This document shows positions 62,471 through 64,000 of a stretch of 64,000 nt of DNA, one piece after another; the stretch's first letter is position 1, and each line of letters opens with the position of its first letter. A model generated the notes under the pieces. It did no database searches. It was not told the origin of the DNA and saw nothing but the letters and a program-made list of their open reading frames with translations. This DNA is from an uncultured Bacteroidales bacterium (lineage in GTDB: Bacteria > Bacteroidota > Bacteroidia > Bacteroidales > Muribaculaceae): NCBI GenBank assembly GCA_902776955.1, contig CACYSG010000001.1, positions 1 through 64,000 of the forward strand, written 5' to 3'. A program made the translations under genes and the position numbers.

Positions 62471-62596
62471 TATTTTTTATCAATAATCGCCAATTGTCCA
62501 ATTATTTTACACTAAAGTGTCTAATTTTTTTACAGATGCTCACAACCACCACCCAATAAACCACAATAAATTGATTAATATACCCCCCGTCCCTCC

Positions 62597-62808
62597 AGGG
62601 GACGACTGTACAGTACACAGCGATGCCATCGCTGTCCCCCGCTTGTCCCGCCCCCCCGCAATGCCTCCCCTGCTGTCCCCCGTCCCGCTCCGCCGCCCTG
62701 CTGTCTCGTGGGCGGCGGCTCTGCCGCCGTTTTCTCCGTCCTCTCCGTTCCCCCGTTTTCTCCGTTTTCTCCGTTCTCTCCGTTCTCTCCGTTCTCTCCG
62801 TTTCCCGC
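62597..62808 (+). repeat. Family A/C composite repeat
   Basis: CCAGGGGACGACTGT leader, CAGCGATGCCATCGCTG (62618-62634), CGGCGGC-TCT-GCCGCCG (62713-62729), then an array of TCCGTCCTC, TCCGTTTTC and three TCCGTTCTC units (62734-62803). Both neighbours are minus-strand genes, yet the pyrimidine strand is +. Confidence 0.92.
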
Positions 62809-62831
62809 CACTAAGGGCTAGAATAACCCGC

Positions 62832-62867
62832 GAGGGCCGATGCCCCTCGCGGGAGGCATCGGCCCTC
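62832..62867 (-). terminator. Long hairpin downstream of the 267-aa lipoprotein gene
   Basis: GAGGGCCGATGCC (62832-62844) and GGCATCGGCCCTC (62855-62867), a perfect 13-bp stem. CCCGCGAGGG (62828-62837) can alternatively pair with CCCTCGCGGG (62844-62853). It lies about 100 bp past the lipoprotein stop codon without a strong T tract, so it may be a terminator or another dispersed palindrome. Confidence 0.6.
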
Positions 62868-62965
62868 ATGCGTGCTGTACCGCTCTGGCTAGCGGTAGCT
62901 GCGACATTGCGTCAGGAAATCTTTGACTCGTCGCTGGCTGGTGCTTTACGCAATCCCATGCCGCT

Positions 62966-63769
62966 CTATTTCATTGATTTATTTCGAGTGAAGGAAAAGT
63001 GAGTATGGCCTGTGATGAAGTCGGCAGTAATCCATTCTTCCCCATTATCGTAGTCATAGGAATACATCGTGTAATCGCCACGGTGGGTAAATGTCCAATG
63101 AGGTGCCTTCTCAACGGCCTTGCAGAATTCCTCCGATGGAATGGAGTCAAATTCAAAATAAATGTTCTCGTCGCTTCGTCCCGTTTCGGTCAGCGGCGGG
63201 AACTCTACGCCCAGCAGTTTGGACAGGGTTTCGCGGTCAACGACGGCATTGAAGTCTGCACGATTGTTCCTGAATACGACCTCAAATCCCTTCCACGAGT
63301 CTTTCCCTTCGCATGGTAGTTCAACCGAGACATGGATGTGATCGCCTAACATTTCGGGCCTCTTCTGGCCGGCTGTAAACGTGGTGTCGAGGTCAAAACA
63401 GAGCCTCATCTTGTCATCCAGTACACCAAAATTCATGATGAACCATCCGTGGTATTCTTCTTCATTATTGACCTGAGCCGCAATCTCTTTGACCTTTTCA
63501 GGCGAAACTTTCTCTAAGAACTTGCAGTACACTACAAACTGTTCGTCACCAGTTGCAAAATCCTTTCTGGTATAATACTCCTCGATGGTGTAATCGGGCA
63601 GGATGGAAAGATTCAGTAACTTGTCGAGATCGGCCTTGTCCTTGAAGGGCAGTACCGTGGTGTCGTCGATTTTATGCTTTTCAGGACCGCACGAGGTGGC
63701 CGTAAGCAACATGCCAGCAATGACCAGCAGGCCAAGGGCTGCCATGATTCTATTCTGTGTAGGTTTCAT
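62966..63769 (-). CDS. Unrecognised 267-aa lipoprotein
   Basis: Lipoprotein signal (about 1-27) with lipobox LTATSC, then GPEKHKIDD. The rest is a mixed alpha/beta exported domain with many acidic residues and repeated aromatic strands (IYFEFDSIPSEEFCKAVEKAPHW, TMYSYDYDNGEEWITADF). No family is recognised. It precedes the probable M16 peptidase's 3' end in the chromosome but is transcribed away from it on the same strand, downstream of it. It may be co-transcribed with the peptidase gene, across a gap that holds an inverted repeat. Confidence 0.78.
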   Translation of the reverse strand: MKPTQNRIMAALGLLVIAGMLLTATSCGPEKHKIDDTTVLPFKDKADLDKLLNLSILPDYTIEEYYTRKDFATGDEQFVVYCKFLEKVSPEKVKEIAAQVNNEEEYHGWFIMNFGVLDDKMRLCFDLDTTFTAGQKRPEMLGDHIHVSVELPCEGKDSWKGFEVVFRNNRADFNAVVDRETLSKLLGVEFPPLTETGRSDENIYFEFDSIPSEEFCKAVEKAPHWTFTHRGDYTMYSYDYDNGEEWITADFITGHTHFSFTRNKSMK

Positions 63770-63822
63770 AATGATTGTTTTTTGCTGGTTATGTGAGTTC
63801 GATATCTTACCTCTTGTTTGAG

Positions 63823-63868
63823 CAATAATGAGCCAGGATTCTTGTTGAAAGTTCCTAGCTCATTATTG
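63823..63868. terminator. Inverted repeat between peptidase and lipoprotein genes
   Basis: CAATAATGAG (63823-63832) and CTCATTATTG (63859-63868), extended inward by AGGA/TCCT with one mismatch. No T tract follows on the minus strand, so a 3'-processing or partial terminator role is a guess. Confidence 0.5.
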
Positions 63869-63891
63869 CCATAAACAATTGGGTTTAATGT

Positions 63892-64000
63892 TTACTTCTC
63901 AGGGCTCATGACAATCTCAATCTTGTTGCCTGCATTGTAGAGCTGGCGGGCAAACTCAGCAATGCTGGCGGGCGTCTGAGCCTTCAGGATTTGCTCATAG
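63892..64000 (-). CDS. 3' end of a probable M16 (insulinase-like) peptidase
   Basis: Partial: the last 36 codons before TAA at 63892-63894; the gene continues beyond the window. The encoded C-terminus has the pattern of an amphipathic helix (TPASIAEFARQLYNAGNKIE) then a final strand ending EIVMSPEK, which resembles the end of zinc proteases of the M16/PqqL family in Bacteroidales. The family call is tentative because no catalytic part is visible. Confidence 0.5.
   Translation of the reverse strand, partial: YEQILKAQTPASIAEFARQLYNAGNKIEIVMSPEK

Noticed and set aside
2500-62808. CRISPR array as an explanation for the repeats
   Set aside because: Repeats lack regular spacing and unique spacers of constant length, and no cas gene is present in the window.
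9553-62808. Rho-independent terminators as the sole explanation for the GGCGGC hairpins
   Set aside because: They have no T tract, keep one orientation regardless of gene direction, and separate terminators with T tracts exist at 31560, 44725, 50424 and 56655.

Overview
The window is a 64 kb chromosomal segment from a Bacteroidota anaerobe, most likely a gut Bacteroidales of the Muribaculaceae/Prevotella/Bacteroides type. The evidence is a SusC/SusD pair, many TAnnTTTG (-7) promoter boxes without strong Shine-Dalgarno sites, an ExbB-ExbD-TonB cluster next to pdxJ, psd-pssA-DUF4834, a NagB-like/LmbE fusion, and lipoproteins with DUF3244-like, FISUMP-like and GIN domains. Coding DNA is GC-rich, while promoter regions are AT-rich. 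I see no rRNA, tRNA, CRISPR array, phage or complete insertion sequence.

Layout. 0-9.5 kb: a GH3 beta-glucosidase, a solo LuxR-type HTH protein, a metallophosphoesterase, the NagB-like/LmbE fusion, an unrecognised 421-aa protein and a von Willebrand A protein. 9.9-17 kb: phosphatidylethanolamine synthesis (psd, pssA), nadB, a low-GC PDDEXK/DUF1016 nuclease, and a likely SDR-ribF-upp operon. 17-27 kb: pseudouridine catabolism (psuK, psuG), a zinc-ribbon membrane protein followed by a 36-aa membrane peptide, a GNAT-like protein, pgi, an acyl-CoA:carboxylate CoA-transferase and two lipoproteins. 27-38 kb: a 1298-aa secreted protein with an SGNH-type DUF4886 domain between two copies of another domain, dus, a GIN-domain protein, a small secreted protein, a POT peptide transporter and Xaa-Pro aminopeptidase. 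38-64 kb, nearly all on the minus strand: yebC, pheT, an MscS channel, susD/susC, a LytS/LytTR two-component pair, tonB-exbD-exbB-pdxJ, a DUF3244-like protein, a TPR/HTH regulator, dtd, an ABC-2 exporter, a 29-aa membrane peptide, a lipoprotein and the 3' end of a probable M16 peptidase.

How the genes fit together. SusC imports glycans using energy from TonB-ExbBD. BglX trims oligosaccharides, and Pgi and the CoA-transferase belong to central fermentation. The POT transporter and PepP handle peptides. PsuK/PsuG, Upp and RibF serve nucleotide and cofactor salvage. The Lyt pair, the TPR/HTH regulator and the solo LuxR protein are candidate regulators with no target visible here.

The most striking feature is outside the genes. 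Most long intergenic gaps hold C-rich repeats of a few related families: (A) a palindrome ACAGCGATGCCATCGCTGT followed by a GGCGGC-TCT-GCCGCC hairpin; (B) CGCCTTGGCG plus GCCGTCGC-TCT-GCGACGGC; (C) 9-nt-period TCCGTTNTN arrays; (D) a CTTCGCGCCTTTGCGTGG tandem unit. Every copy I found lies in the same orientation on the + strand, whatever the direction of the flanking genes. This polarity, the REP/BIME-like architecture, and hairpin stems that change sequence while keeping pairing are the best candidates for something undescribed.
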